Counted from the stretch's first letter, positions 10,287-18,668 are shown. The stretch is DNA of 64,000 nt from JBHEBG01 sp046557915 (GCF_046557915.1 NZ_JBHEBG010000003.1:248001-312000); one strand, 5' to 3'. A program made the numbers and translations. Notes: generated by a model from the sequence alone, not told the origin.

Positions 10287-10320
10287 TTCCTCGCAGCTTG
10301 TTGCGAGGAAGTTCTTTTAT
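10287..10320 (+). terminator. Rho-independent terminator after the EEP/repeat gene
   Basis: A perfect 9-bp stem (TTCCTCGCA at 10287-10295 with TGCGAGGAA at 10302-10310) and a 6-nt loop are followed by a T-rich stretch. It lies 55 nt past the stop codon and ends the main susCD transcript, so the next EEP gene probably has its own promoter or depends on read-through. Confidence 0.8.
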
Positions 10321-10359
10321 TGTTCAAAACAGAAAAATGATAACAGATAACATTTTAGT

Positions 10360-11166
10360 ATGATAGGTAAGATTTATTATAAGTTGCCTGGGTTTATTGT
10401 TCTATTGGCACTATTATGTCAGGCCTGTAGTTCGCCGCCTAAAAATGAAGAGGAATTAAATTTAAGATTCATGTCCTTTAATATTCATTATGGTTACACG
10501 GAAGAGGGAATTTTTGATTTGAGCAAGGCTGCCAAGCAGATTGTAAAATTAGATCCAGATATAGTTGCTCTACAGGAAGTAGACGTTTTAACCAATAGAT
10601 CAAAATTGACCGATATTCCGAAAGAGCTTGGTAAAATGACCGGCCTTAACCCTGTCTTTGGTAAGGCCATTGATTATGACGGTGGTGCCTATGGATTGGC
10701 CGTCCTAACAAAGTATCCCATTATAAACACGAAGATCCATAAATTGCCAAACAGTGGTGAAGCCGAACAGCGAATTGCGCTTGAAGTTATATTGCAACCC
10801 GATGAAAACAGTAGCATAAGAATAGTAAGCACTCATTTGGATTATACAAATGACGCGTTGATATTATTGCAATCCAAGACTGTCAATGCACTTTTTTCCG
10901 ATGGGACCCCCACTATTTTAGCAGGCGATCTTAATCAAACCCCCGATAGTCCAGGAGTGAAAGTGTTAAAAGAAAATTGGCAACCGGTATTTGATGCCAG
11001 TCAAAACACGTTTCCCGCAGATAATCCAACTAAGAAAATAGATTATATGCTTTTGCACCCGTATAATAGCTGGAAAGTTGATAATGCACGGATAGCTGCC
11101 AGTAATGGTGCTTCCGATCACCTACCAATGGTGGCCACTGTAACGCTTACAACGCAGAAGCAATAA
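10360..11166 (+). CDS. Endonuclease/exonuclease/phosphatase (EEP) family lipoprotein
   Basis: Compact secreted EEP phosphohydrolase of 268 aa. A lipoprotein signal ends at Cys23 (LLCQACSS). All family motifs are readable in order: MSFNIHYG (Asn41), VALQEVD (Glu73), GLAVLTKYP, VSTHLD (His159), AGDLNQTP (Asp190, Asn192), IDYMLL (Asp228) and ASDHLPM (Asp253, His254). It is a stand-alone version of the catalytic domain that is interrupted by repeats in the gene before it, and serves as a within-locus template for locating that insertion. Two exported EEP enzymes behind one susCD pair suggest a phosphoester substrate; the exact substrate cannot be read from the sequence. Confidence 0.9.
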   Translation: MIGKIYYKLPGFIVLLALLCQACSSPPKNEEELNLRFMSFNIHYGYTEEGIFDLSKAAKQIVKLDPDIVALQEVDVLTNRSKLTDIPKELGKMTGLNPVFGKAIDYDGGAYGLAVLTKYPIINTKIHKLPNSGEAEQRIALEVILQPDENSSIRIVSTHLDYTNDALILLQSKTVNALFSDGTPTILAGDLNQTPDSPGVKVLKENWQPVFDASQNTFPADNPTKKIDYMLLHPYNSWKVDNARIAASNGASDHLPMVATVTLTTQKQ

Positions 11167-11281
11167 GCCCATACAATAAATACAGCAATACGATATATCA
11201 ATTTGGCTGCTTTGCTAATGAATAATCAATTGCAAATTATGGTAGATAAGAAATTTTATAGTTAGTGGTTTAGTTAGTTTT

Positions 11282-11308
11282 GGCGCGGTGTTAATGCCGC
11301 GCCTTTTC
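11282..11308 (+). terminator. Rho-independent terminator of the EEP gene
   Basis: A GC-only 7-bp stem (GGCGCGG at 11282-11288 with CCGCGCC at 11297-11303) and an 8-nt loop are followed by TTTTC and further T runs. Confidence 0.8.
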
Positions 11309-11370
11309 TAAAATTTTTCACTTAGGCAGTATAGGAGGGCTTTTAAAAATTGCAATCTGACTTTTGTCTC

Positions 11371-11424
11371 ATGGGCTTTCGAATCCCGGAGGCAAAACGA
11401 AAAAAAACCACCGAAAGGTGGCTT
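11371..11424. repeat. Isolated half-copy of the ssrA-flanking repeat element
   Basis: These 54 bases (from ATGGGCTTTCGAATCCCGG to the AGGTGGCTT hairpin arm) closely match the distal half of the two tandem elements downstream of ssrA at 18267-18525. The hairpin has a GAAA loop here and GCAA there, both of GNRA type. It sits between two converging genes, where the hairpin could act as a terminator for the - strand operon end or the + strand gene. The proximal half of the element (TCCTGCG stem) is absent here. Confidence 0.75.
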
Positions 11425-11451
11425 AATCAGAGATACCATTACTTTTTATAA

Positions 11452-12846
11452 TTAAAATATGATACTGTCCCTATCAACCGCTGGTAGGTTATAGTTACCA
11501 TATTCAACTTGTATTTTACCTTGGTCAATCAGCTCCACTCCCTTCTTACCCAAATTTGGCTTAAAAATATATATTCTTTCCAGCTTTTTAAAACCTGTCA
11601 ACTTGTCCAAGTATTCTTCTTTGAATTTGGAATAGGACAGATTTATGGTTTTTAGATGCTCCAATGACCTTAGCAGGACTATTTGTTCCCCAGTAATCCT
11701 AGTGTTGTCCAGTTTTAAAATAGTTAAGTTCGGTAAGTTTAAAATATCCTTAAAAATACTGTCTGTTACCTGCGTGTTACCAAGGTCTAGAATTGCTATT
11801 TGTTGCGCAATGGAATGTAGGACTTGAAAGTCGGAATCACTAAAACTCGGCTTGTTCAATGCGGAAACCTTTAAAAAAGATGTGCTTTCACTTATGGGCT
11901 CTATATAAAGTCCCGAGCTTTTGACAAGATGGATGCTATCTTGTGGTGCGGAGGCAATCTCAATATCCGGATAATCCGTATTTATCGTTTTAGGAAAAAA
12001 GGGAAGAAAAAGCGATTTTTCCAATCCTAACTCCCCAATGGTCTTGTCAAAGGGATGGCCATTTTCTATCCAAACACGAATAAGTGCTATAGCTTCTTTA
12101 GAAGGTTGTGTTTTCCCATCCGGTGGCATATGATTATCGTCTTCTTTTGGAAGTTCCAATCTAATGAAGAGTTCACTCTTACTCGGAGCGCCTGCGGTTA
12201 TAACGGTACCATGTTCACCTCCTTTTAATATGTTCTTACTGGTGTTTAAAAGTAATTCACCCTTTGTCTTTTTAGGGTTATGACAACTTATGCAATTATT
12301 GTTTAGAATAGGATGTATTACATCGGTATACAAAATTGCGGTTTCCCAATTCTCATCGGTAAGCACTATTTTCTTCTTTTCAAAAATTTCATACCCCAAC
12401 GCAGATTTTATGGAATTTGGCAAAGGCTCCACCAAGTATTCTTCCCCATGGGTAATGCTACCTCCTTGGTGGCCAGTAACTGAAATCAATATGAAAAACA
12501 GAACCGATAAAGCTAGTACGGGAATTTTGGAAAGAAAGGTCAATATTGAAAGGCCTTTTAATCTTGCCCACATTACAAAAGAAAAAAGTGCGGTTACTAT
12601 TCCTGACCATAGGTGCAATTTAACCGAATCAAAGGAATAGCCTTCTCCTAAATATTGCAGATATCCTGTTATACAGGCGAAAATAGCGAAGAATCCTGCC
12701 CAAAGATAAATTAGGGATATAACCTTATTATATGCTTTTTTATTTCGGTCATGCACCTGTAACAGTAAACCTAGGATAATGAATCCTATGGGTAAATGCA
12801 CAATAAGTGGGTGTAACCTTCCTAAAAGCTGTTCAAAAATATCCAT
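11452..12846 (-). CDS. DUF2231-like membrane protein with cytochrome-c (PSCyt1-type) motif and leucine-rich C-terminus
   Basis: Three parts are visible. Residues 1-130 hold four predicted membrane helices with conserved histidines (LHPLIVHLPIG, GHQGG), resembling DUF2231. Residues about 170-265 form a planctomycete-type cytochrome-c domain with one heme motif, CISCH at 185-189, and a NHMPPDG segment whose Met240 could be the distal ligand. Residues about 340-445 are leucine-rich-repeat-like (LPNLTILKLDNTRITGEQI). It is the last gene of a four-gene operon, 12 nt after its neighbour. An electron-transfer or heme-sensing role at the inner membrane is plausible, but the function is not established by sequence. 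Confidence 0.8.
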   Translation of the reverse strand: MDIFEQLLGRLHPLIVHLPIGFIILGLLLQVHDRNKKAYNKVISLIYLWAGFFAIFACITGYLQYLGEGYSFDSVKLHLWSGIVTALFSFVMWARLKGLSILTFLSKIPVLALSVLFFILISVTGHQGGSITHGEEYLVEPLPNSIKSALGYEIFEKKKIVLTDENWETAILYTDVIHPILNNNCISCHNPKKTKGELLLNTSKNILKGGEHGTVITAGAPSKSELFIRLELPKEDDNHMPPDGKTQPSKEAIALIRVWIENGHPFDKTIGELGLEKSLFLPFFPKTINTDYPDIEIASAPQDSIHLVKSSGLYIEPISESTSFLKVSALNKPSFSDSDFQVLHSIAQQIAILDLGNTQVTDSIFKDILNLPNLTILKLDNTRITGEQIVLLRSLEHLKTINLSYSKFKEEYLDKLTGFKKLERIYIFKPNLGKKGVELIDQGKIQVEYGNYNLPAVDRDSIIF

Positions 12847-12858
12847 GTTCCTAGCGCT

Positions 12859-13737
12859 TTACTCAATATTCAATCGTTCCTTGATCACTTTCATCATATA
12901 GAGATTTGCTTTCCATTGATTTGCAACGGGCAATCTTGTATAGGGTAAGGTAGGCATGTAGTCTGCTGGCCCAAATTCTGTTGTTAGTGTAAAATTGTTG
13001 CTGGTCTCCCAATTTCTCCTAATTATTTTCTCCCATATATCAACATGTCTGTTTACGGCATCTTTCCATTCCGGGGCCTCCGGGTCGTTTACCTGTGGTC
13101 CTTGGGCATGGCCTACACGTGCATGTAGGTGATGTGTGCGGTTTATCACATCCAAAAGATCCTGGTCTTGATTTTCTAACAAGGATTCATGTACCACCAT
13201 CCAATGACTAATATCTAGATTTAACTTTAGTTCTGGTATTTGAGAGATATAGGTTTTGGTTGCTGGTAGGTTAAAACTAAACCGACCTCTGTGGGTTTCG
13301 TGGTAAATTGGAATGTTGGTTTCCTTTGAGATTTTGTTTGCCAAGTCTATAAACGCCTTGTTCTGTTCAAAAGAGAAAAAGTCACTTCCGGTATGACAGT
13401 TTATATACTCAGGAGACCAGCTGGCCAACTTTCTTAAGTGTTGCCCATATCCTTTTAAACTTTCTTCAAAGGGTATGGACTTATTTGTGCCGTTTAGAAG
13501 GCCTAGTTTTAAATTGTATTTTTTAAGAGCGCCCTTTAATTGCATTTGGGCTTTCTCGTCCCTCGGTAACCATATTTCAATACCATCATAACCTTCTTTA
13601 TGTGTTTTTTCGCAAAAAACATCCCAAGAGGAGGTACGGCCCCAATCGGTTTGAAAAAATTGAATGGTTTTGTTCTCTTGACCGTGAATTTGAATCCCAA
13701 ATAAGAACAGTGTAAAAAGAAGTATGCTATTTTTCAT
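12859..13737 (-). CDS. Exported sugar phosphate isomerase/epimerase-like TIM-barrel protein
   Basis: A 292-aa protein with a signal peptide (MKNSILLFTLFLFGIQIHGQ) and a xylose-isomerase-like TIM barrel (AP endonuclease 2 superfamily). Visible metal-site candidates are GYDGIEIWL, INCHTGSD, PIYHETHRGR, LNLDISHWMVV, HLHARVGHAQGP and LTTEFGP. The family interconverts sugars or polyols, but exported versions encoded next to DUF1501/DUF1553 genes are largely uncharacterised. It is third in the operon, with 15 nt to the upstream gene and 12 nt to the downstream gene. Periplasmic location fits the exported nature of the other products. Confidence 0.87.
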   Translation of the reverse strand: MKNSILLFTLFLFGIQIHGQENKTIQFFQTDWGRTSSWDVFCEKTHKEGYDGIEIWLPRDEKAQMQLKGALKKYNLKLGLLNGTNKSIPFEESLKGYGQHLRKLASWSPEYINCHTGSDFFSFEQNKAFIDLANKISKETNIPIYHETHRGRFSFNLPATKTYISQIPELKLNLDISHWMVVHESLLENQDQDLLDVINRTHHLHARVGHAQGPQVNDPEAPEWKDAVNRHVDIWEKIIRRNWETSNNFTLTTEFGPADYMPTLPYTRLPVANQWKANLYMMKVIKERLNIE

Positions 13738-13752
13738 TTTTATAGAAGTTGG

Positions 13753-15270
13753 TTAGGCTAAAATCTCACGGATTACTTCTCCTTCCACATCGGTAAGGCG
13801 GAACGGTCTTCCTTGAAAATTAAAGGTAAATTGTTCATGGTCAAAACCAAGTAAGTGTAAAACTGTGGCATGTACATCATGAACGGAAACTCTACCATCT
13901 ATACCGGAAAAGCCTATTGCATCTGTTTGGCCATGGGAAGCTCCTTTTTTAATGCCTCCGCCAGCCATCCACATGGTAAAGGCATCTCCATGATGGTCAC
14001 GACCCTTGAAGCCCATGGTTTTCCCTTCCCTGTTCTCCTGCATGGGAGTCCTGCCAAATTCACCGCCCCAAACCACTAATGTATCTTCTAAAAGTCCTCT
14101 TTGTTTTAAATCCAGTAAGAGCGCTGTCATGGGCCTATCTATCTCCCTACATTTATTTCTAAGCCCTAAATCGACCGCCGTATCGGCATCTGTACCATGA
14201 GCATCCCATCCCCAGTCAAACAATTGTACAAAGCGAACACCGTCTTCGACTAATTTTCTTGCTAAAAGGCAGTTGTTGGCAAAAGATTCCTTACCCGGTT
14301 CCACCCCGTACATTTCTTTTATGTATTCCGGTTCATTATTTATGTTCATGATTTCGGGAACTGCGATCTGCATTCTATAGGCCATTTCATATTGATTGAT
14401 TCTAGCTAAAATCTCTGGATCGGCATATCTGGCATATTCTTTCTTATTGATTTCATTGATGGCATGGATAGTGCTTTTTTTAAGGTCTCGTGAAATACCG
14501 TCGGGATCTTCAATATATAGTACCGGATCACCTTTAGATCGGCATTGTACTCCTTGATAGACAGAAGGTAAGAATCCACTTCCCCAAACACTTTTCCCTG
14601 CACTTGGTGCCTTACCGCCGGAAGTAAGTACTACAAATCCCGGTAGATTTTGATTTTCTGAACCTAAGCCATACGTTATCCATGACCCTATACTAGGTCT
14701 TCCCAATCTTGGACTGCCCGTATGCATGAACAGTTGTGCAGGACCATGGTTGAATTGATCGGTATGAACCGCTTTTAAAAATGCTACTTCATCAACCACT
14801 TTTTTAAAATGTGGTAGATTGTCCGATACCCAATTGCCAGATTCCCCTTCCTTTTTAAAGGTTGCCTGAGGGCCTAAAAGTTTGGGTGTACCTCGTATAA
14901 ATGCAAACTTTTTTCCTTCCAAAAGGGATTGTGGGCATTCTTGATTATTGAGCTTGGCCAACTCCGGTTTGTAGTCGAACATTTCCAATTGGGAGGGTGC
15001 CCCCGCCATGTGTAGGAATATGACATTTTTCACCTTAGGAGAAAAAGGTGGAGGCAAAGTGGCCAAAGGATTCAGGTCTCGTTCCGAGAAACCGGATTTG
15101 AGATTGTTGCCGGTTTCTCTAGAGTTTAAAGGGTCGCATCCCATAAAGATAGATCCCAAAGCTAGACCGCCCATTCCCGTAGCACATTGTTTAATAAAAT
15201 GCCTTCGGGTCTTGGTTTCCAAATCCCTTTGTACTTTTTCGGCTATGAGTCTATCTAAATAATTGTTCAT
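13753..15270 (-). CDS. DUF1501-family, sulfatase-like protein with Tat signal
   Basis: A 505-aa member of the DUF1501 family, related in fold to alkaline phosphatases and sulfatases. The N-terminus has a twin-arginine motif (TRRHFIK, Arg22-Arg23) and a hydrophobic stretch ending in MGCDPL, so folded export by Tat is expected. FLHMAGAPSQLEMFDYKPEL and the C-terminal WGGEFGRTP and GRDHHGDAFTMW blocks, probably metal ligands, are family hallmarks. In Planctomycetes these genes almost always pair with a DUF1549/DUF1553 gene, as here (23 nt spacing). No DUF1501 protein has a reaction that I can state with confidence. Confidence 0.92.
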   Translation of the reverse strand: MNNYLDRLIAEKVQRDLETKTRRHFIKQCATGMGGLALGSIFMGCDPLNSRETGNNLKSGFSERDLNPLATLPPPFSPKVKNVIFLHMAGAPSQLEMFDYKPELAKLNNQECPQSLLEGKKFAFIRGTPKLLGPQATFKKEGESGNWVSDNLPHFKKVVDEVAFLKAVHTDQFNHGPAQLFMHTGSPRLGRPSIGSWITYGLGSENQNLPGFVVLTSGGKAPSAGKSVWGSGFLPSVYQGVQCRSKGDPVLYIEDPDGISRDLKKSTIHAINEINKKEYARYADPEILARINQYEMAYRMQIAVPEIMNINNEPEYIKEMYGVEPGKESFANNCLLARKLVEDGVRFVQLFDWGWDAHGTDADTAVDLGLRNKCREIDRPMTALLLDLKQRGLLEDTLVVWGGEFGRTPMQENREGKTMGFKGRDHHGDAFTMWMAGGGIKKGASHGQTDAIGFSGIDGRVSVHDVHATVLHLLGFDHEQFTFNFQGRPFRLTDVEGEVIREILA

Positions 15271-15293
15271 GTAAAATTCTTTGTCTGAAACGA

Positions 15294-18032
15294 TTATGCC
15301 TTTGTCAAAAATTCGTCCAGGTTCATTATGGCATTGGCTACCACGGTCAATGCCGCTAATTTGGCACTTGGGGTTTCCTCTAGTCCAATAAAATTTTGTT
15401 CAGGCTTTATTCCAGTGGTAAATTCGGCCAGTGCTTGATTATATAGGTTCTTTAAAACGTTTAATTTCCCCTCGTCAATCTCATATAATGTCGCTTTTTT
15501 AAATCCGTTTGAAATTCCTATATCTATATTTTCTACATCCATCGATTTGGCTAATTCGTAGGCCGCCTCTAAATAAACCGGGTCGTTAAGAGTGACCAAG
15601 GCCTGTAGTGGTGTGTTGGTGACCGTGCGACGAATGGTACAAACCTCCCTACTGCCTGCGTCAAAAGTAATGAATGATGGGTATGGGCTTGTGCGTTTTA
15701 AATAGGTATAAATTCCACGTCTATATTTATCCTCTCCTTTGCTTTCTTCCCACGATGCATCACTATACACCGTCTGCCATACCCCATCTGGTTGCGGTGG
15801 CATTACACTGGGGCCGTACATTTTTTTGCTCAGCAAACCAGAAACGGCCAATGCTTGGTCCCTAATCTCTTCTGCGGTTAAGCGTAATCTAGGTCCGCGC
15901 GCATAAAGCTCATTATTGGGGTCTTTTTGATATACTTCAGGTGTAATTATAGAACTTTGCCTATAGGTGCCGGACATAACAATCTCTTTTATCAATGCTT
16001 TCATACCCCAATCATGCTTATTCATAAAACGAAGGGAAAGCCAATCCAATAGCTCAGGATGACTTGGAGGGTCCGATTGGGTACCCATGTCTTCTAAAGA
16101 GGCTACAATTCCCCTTCCGAAAATTTGATGCCATACACGATTTACCATGGTACGGGCCGTCAATGGATTTTCTTTGCTTACTATCCATTTTGAAAGTCCT
16201 AAACGATTATTCGGCCATTCCTTCTTAAACGGATTGAGCGATTTTGGAGTGCCGGGTTGTACCGTATCCGTTTGCACTAACCAACTGCCGCGTTCAAATA
16301 CTTGAGTTGCCCTGGCCATATCGCTATGGTTTTCAACCATAATGGGAAGTTCTGGTGTGTTGGCGTTCAATAATTCCAAAAATGACTTATTTACCTGAGT
16401 ATACCCCGTTTCAGTATGTCCGGGAATATTCTTTAAAAACGCAAACCATGTAATATAACTTGTTGAAACCTGATTTGGAATTTCATCATTATTAGTTTCA
16501 AAATAAAGATCAATGGGTCCATCAATATTTTTGAAAGGTATTCTCCTAATAATATTGCCATCCGTCTTATTGATTTTGAACTGTGTCAATATTTCCCCTT
16601 CTTTATCCTTTTTTCTTATGGTCATGGAGGTTCCGCTTAAGGAGGCGCTAAAGTTCATGTACATGGCGGATGCACCTTGCGTATTTACGTTTTTAAAAAT
16701 ACAGGAACCATCGTCCCAAAGGGCCAAATACTTAGTATCCGCAAGTTCCCCATTTACAAAGTCCTGTGCATCATGTGCTAAATATTTAGGTTCCATGGAT
16801 AGTAGGAAATCTTCATAGAAATCAGCTTCCTTTTGAGTACCGTATTTTTTTATCCAAGAGATAACATCGTTTTTTTTTCGATGCTGTTCTTCATTATAAA
16901 ATCTGAGGTTGGGGCTTTCATCCGGGGTATCCTCATCGGTTGTATTATTAAAAAAGGCCATGGCCTTATAATATTCTTTATGTTTAAAGGGGTCATAAGG
17001 ATGGCTGTGGCATTGTACACATTCCATGGTTGTGCTCTGCCAAACGGAAAAAGTAGTATTTACCCTATCCAATACGGAAGCCACCCTAAATTCCTCATCA
17101 TCCGTTCCGCCTTCATCATTGTTCATGGTATTCCTGTGAAATGCGGTGGCAATAAGTTGATCTACCGATGGATCGGGTAACAAATCACCTGCCAATTGTT
17201 CTGTAGTAAAACGATTATAGGGCATGTCAATATTAAAAGCGTTAATGACCCAATCCCTATAGCGCCACATGGTTCTTTCGTTATCCTTTTCATAGCCTTT
17301 TGTATCGGCATACCTTGCTAGATCTAACCACCAACTGGCCCATTTTTCGCCAAATGTGGCCTGTGCCAACAGACTATCTACAGCGTTCTCGTAGGATATC
17401 TTTCCGTTGGTAAAATCTTCTGCCATTGTATTGGTAGGGGGTAATCCTGTAAGGTCGAAGGCTAATCTCCTGATAATTACATTTTTCTCAGCAGGACTAT
17501 TCGGAAACAATGCTTCATTTTTTAAACGGGCCAAAATAAAATAGTCGATATCATTTTGCAGAAAGTCATTACCGATATCCGGTGTTACGCTAGCTTCTAG
17601 GGTAACTGAAGGAACATCAACTTCTTCGGGTAATGAATATGCCCAATGTTGACCCCATTTCGCTCCTTGATCGATCCACTTGGTCAGTAATTCTATTTCT
17701 TTCTCCGATAATTTTGGCTTTTCATAAGGCATTCTTAACTCTGGGTTTTCCTCATGAAGTCTTTTTATTAACTCGCTACTACCGGCATGTCCCGGGATAA
17801 TGGCCGGTTTGCCCGATTCTGTATTGGCAAAGGCTTCTTCCTTAAATAATAGGCTAAAACCACCACTTTTTTTTATACCACCATGACAGGTAATGCATTT
17901 TTTGTTTAGGATAGGTTTTATTTGAGTGCTAAAATCTATTTGCTCAGAAGACGTATCACAAGAATAAATCAATGTAAAAACTACCAATAACACAAAACTT
18001 CCGGTATATGAAAAGAGGTCGGTCTTATTCAT
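15294..18032 (-). CDS. PSCyt1 / DUF1549 / DUF1553 multidomain lipoprotein
   Basis: A large exported protein typical of Planctomycetes. I place the start at 18032 because it gives a clean lipoprotein signal (VLLVVFTLIYSC); an in-frame ATG at 18071 would add 13 residues. A PSCyt1 domain with heme motif CITCH (about 46-50) and a LRMPYEKPKLSEKEI segment leads into DUF1549 (about 135-345, with LAFDLTGLPPT, WWLDLARYADTKGYE and ECVQCHSHPYDPF). The middle resembles a concanavalin-type binding module, and DUF1553 covers about 590-850 (TARTMVNRVWHQIFGRG, SGTYRQSS, GPRLRLTAEEIRDQAL). A second CxxCH, CVQCH, lies inside DUF1549. It heads the operon; its function is unproven in the family. Confidence 0.9.
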   Translation of the reverse strand: MNKTDLFSYTGSFVLLVVFTLIYSCDTSSEQIDFSTQIKPILNKKCITCHGGIKKSGGFSLLFKEEAFANTESGKPAIIPGHAGSSELIKRLHEENPELRMPYEKPKLSEKEIELLTKWIDQGAKWGQHWAYSLPEEVDVPSVTLEASVTPDIGNDFLQNDIDYFILARLKNEALFPNSPAEKNVIIRRLAFDLTGLPPTNTMAEDFTNGKISYENAVDSLLAQATFGEKWASWWLDLARYADTKGYEKDNERTMWRYRDWVINAFNIDMPYNRFTTEQLAGDLLPDPSVDQLIATAFHRNTMNNDEGGTDDEEFRVASVLDRVNTTFSVWQSTTMECVQCHSHPYDPFKHKEYYKAMAFFNNTTDEDTPDESPNLRFYNEEQHRKKNDVISWIKKYGTQKEADFYEDFLLSMEPKYLAHDAQDFVNGELADTKYLALWDDGSCIFKNVNTQGASAMYMNFSASLSGTSMTIRKKDKEGEILTQFKINKTDGNIIRRIPFKNIDGPIDLYFETNNDEIPNQVSTSYITWFAFLKNIPGHTETGYTQVNKSFLELLNANTPELPIMVENHSDMARATQVFERGSWLVQTDTVQPGTPKSLNPFKKEWPNNRLGLSKWIVSKENPLTARTMVNRVWHQIFGRGIVASLEDMGTQSDPPSHPELLDWLSLRFMNKHDWGMKALIKEIVMSGTYRQSSIITPEVYQKDPNNELYARGPRLRLTAEEIRDQALAVSGLLSKKMYGPSVMPPQPDGVWQTVYSDASWEESKGEDKYRRGIYTYLKRTSPYPSFITFDAGSREVCTIRRTVTNTPLQALVTLNDPVYLEAAYELAKSMDVENIDIGISNGFKKATLYEIDEGKLNVLKNLYNQALAEFTTGIKPEQNFIGLEETPSAKLAALTVVANAIMNLDEFLTKA

Positions 18033-18071
18033 ATCTGTTAGAAATTTCTCAATAGTTGGAAGAAGTTTCAT

Positions 18072-18251
18072 TCTGTTGGCTTTTGCACTCAGAGTCTATT
18101 CAAAAAAATTTGTGTAAAGAATTCATCTTACGCTATCTGCAAATTCTCGTTGGGCAAGATTCACCTTTATTGTACGCACTTTATCCGTTCAGATAGCACA
18201 CCCATTAAATAATTCTAAATATAGAGAATTATCTGTTATTTGATCAGCGAG
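18072..18251. other. Intergenic region upstream of the PSCyt1 operon
   Basis: AT-rich region presumably holding the promoter of the - strand four-gene operon. I see no convincing TAnnTTTG box and no open reading frame. It runs into the repeat block beginning at 18252. Confidence 0.4.
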
Positions 18252-18278
18252 GTATTTTTGAGTGTCGTGGAGCCGGAG
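18252..18278. repeat. Direct repeat copy A of the ssrA 3' end and flank (27 nt)
   Basis: Bases 18252-18278 are identical to 18669-18695: 16 nt of downstream flank (GTATTTTTGAGTGTCG) plus the last 11 nt of the tmRNA gene. The two copies are 417 bp apart and bracket the tandem elements. This is the arrangement left when something inserts at the 3' end of ssrA, a well-known integration site. Confidence 0.75.
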
Positions 18279-18395
18279 ACGGCCGAGCGTAAAGAGAATG
18301 TCCTGCGGACATTTTTAGCGCAGGAGCGAGCTGGCGCGTGGGCCTTCGAATCCCGGAGATGAAACGAAAAAAGCCACCGCAAGGTGGCTTTTATA
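18267..18395. repeat. Tandem element copy 1 (129 nt)
   Basis: It begins with the tmRNA-end sequence GTGGAGCCGGAG and contains stem TCCTGCG (18301-18307) with CGCAGGA (18319-18325). A TTCGAATCCCGGAG block and a terminator-like hairpin AGCCACC-GCAA-GGTGGCT at 18371-18388 follow. Copy 2 follows directly. Confidence 0.85.
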
Positions 18396-18525
18396 GTGGA
18401 GCCGGAGACGGCCGAGCGTAAAGAAAATGTCCTGTGGACATTTTTAGCACAGGAGCGAGCTGGCGCGTGGGCTTTCGAATCCCGTAGGCGAAACGAAAAA
18501 AAGCCACCGCAAGGTGGCTTTTATA
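18396..18525. repeat. Tandem element copy 2 (130 nt)
   Basis: It is nearly identical to copy 1. One stem pair differs in a compensatory way: C18306-G18320 becomes T18435-A18449 in stem TCCTGTG (18430-18436) with CACAGGA (18448-18454). The AGCCACC-GCAA-GGTGGCT hairpin is at 18502-18519. A partial third copy (GTGGAGCCGGAGGGATT, 18526-18542) follows and breaks off. Confidence 0.85.
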
Positions 18526-18576
18526 GTGGAGCCGGAGGGATTACCTAGCGGTTTTCCCTCCTAACCATTGTTGCAA

Positions 18577-18608
18577 ATAAAAATACCCGTTGCTAGAGCA
18601 ACGGGCAT
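18577..18608 (-). terminator. Terminator downstream of ssrA
   Basis: A perfect 8-bp stem (CCCGTTGC at 18586-18593 with GCAACGGG at 18598-18605) has a 4-nt loop. Read on the - strand it is followed by TATTTTTATTT, so it should end tmRNA transcription. Confidence 0.75.
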
Positions 18609-18668
18609 CTTAAAACTTTCCAAAATACTCAAGCAAGCTTGGTATTTTTCCAAGTTTTAATCTGCGTA

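Noticed and set aside
11167..11451. Promoter or small RNA between the EEP gene and the - strand operon
   Set aside because: The stretch is explained by a terminator and the half repeat element; no promoter box or other conserved pattern is visible.
18340..18355. tRNA gene suggested by TTCGAATCCC in the tandem units
   Set aside because: Only the T-loop-like core is present; no acceptor stem, D arm or anticodon arm can be formed around it.
18252..18543. CRISPR array
   Set aside because: The repeats are long (129-130 nt), contiguous, without unique spacers, and no cas gene is present.
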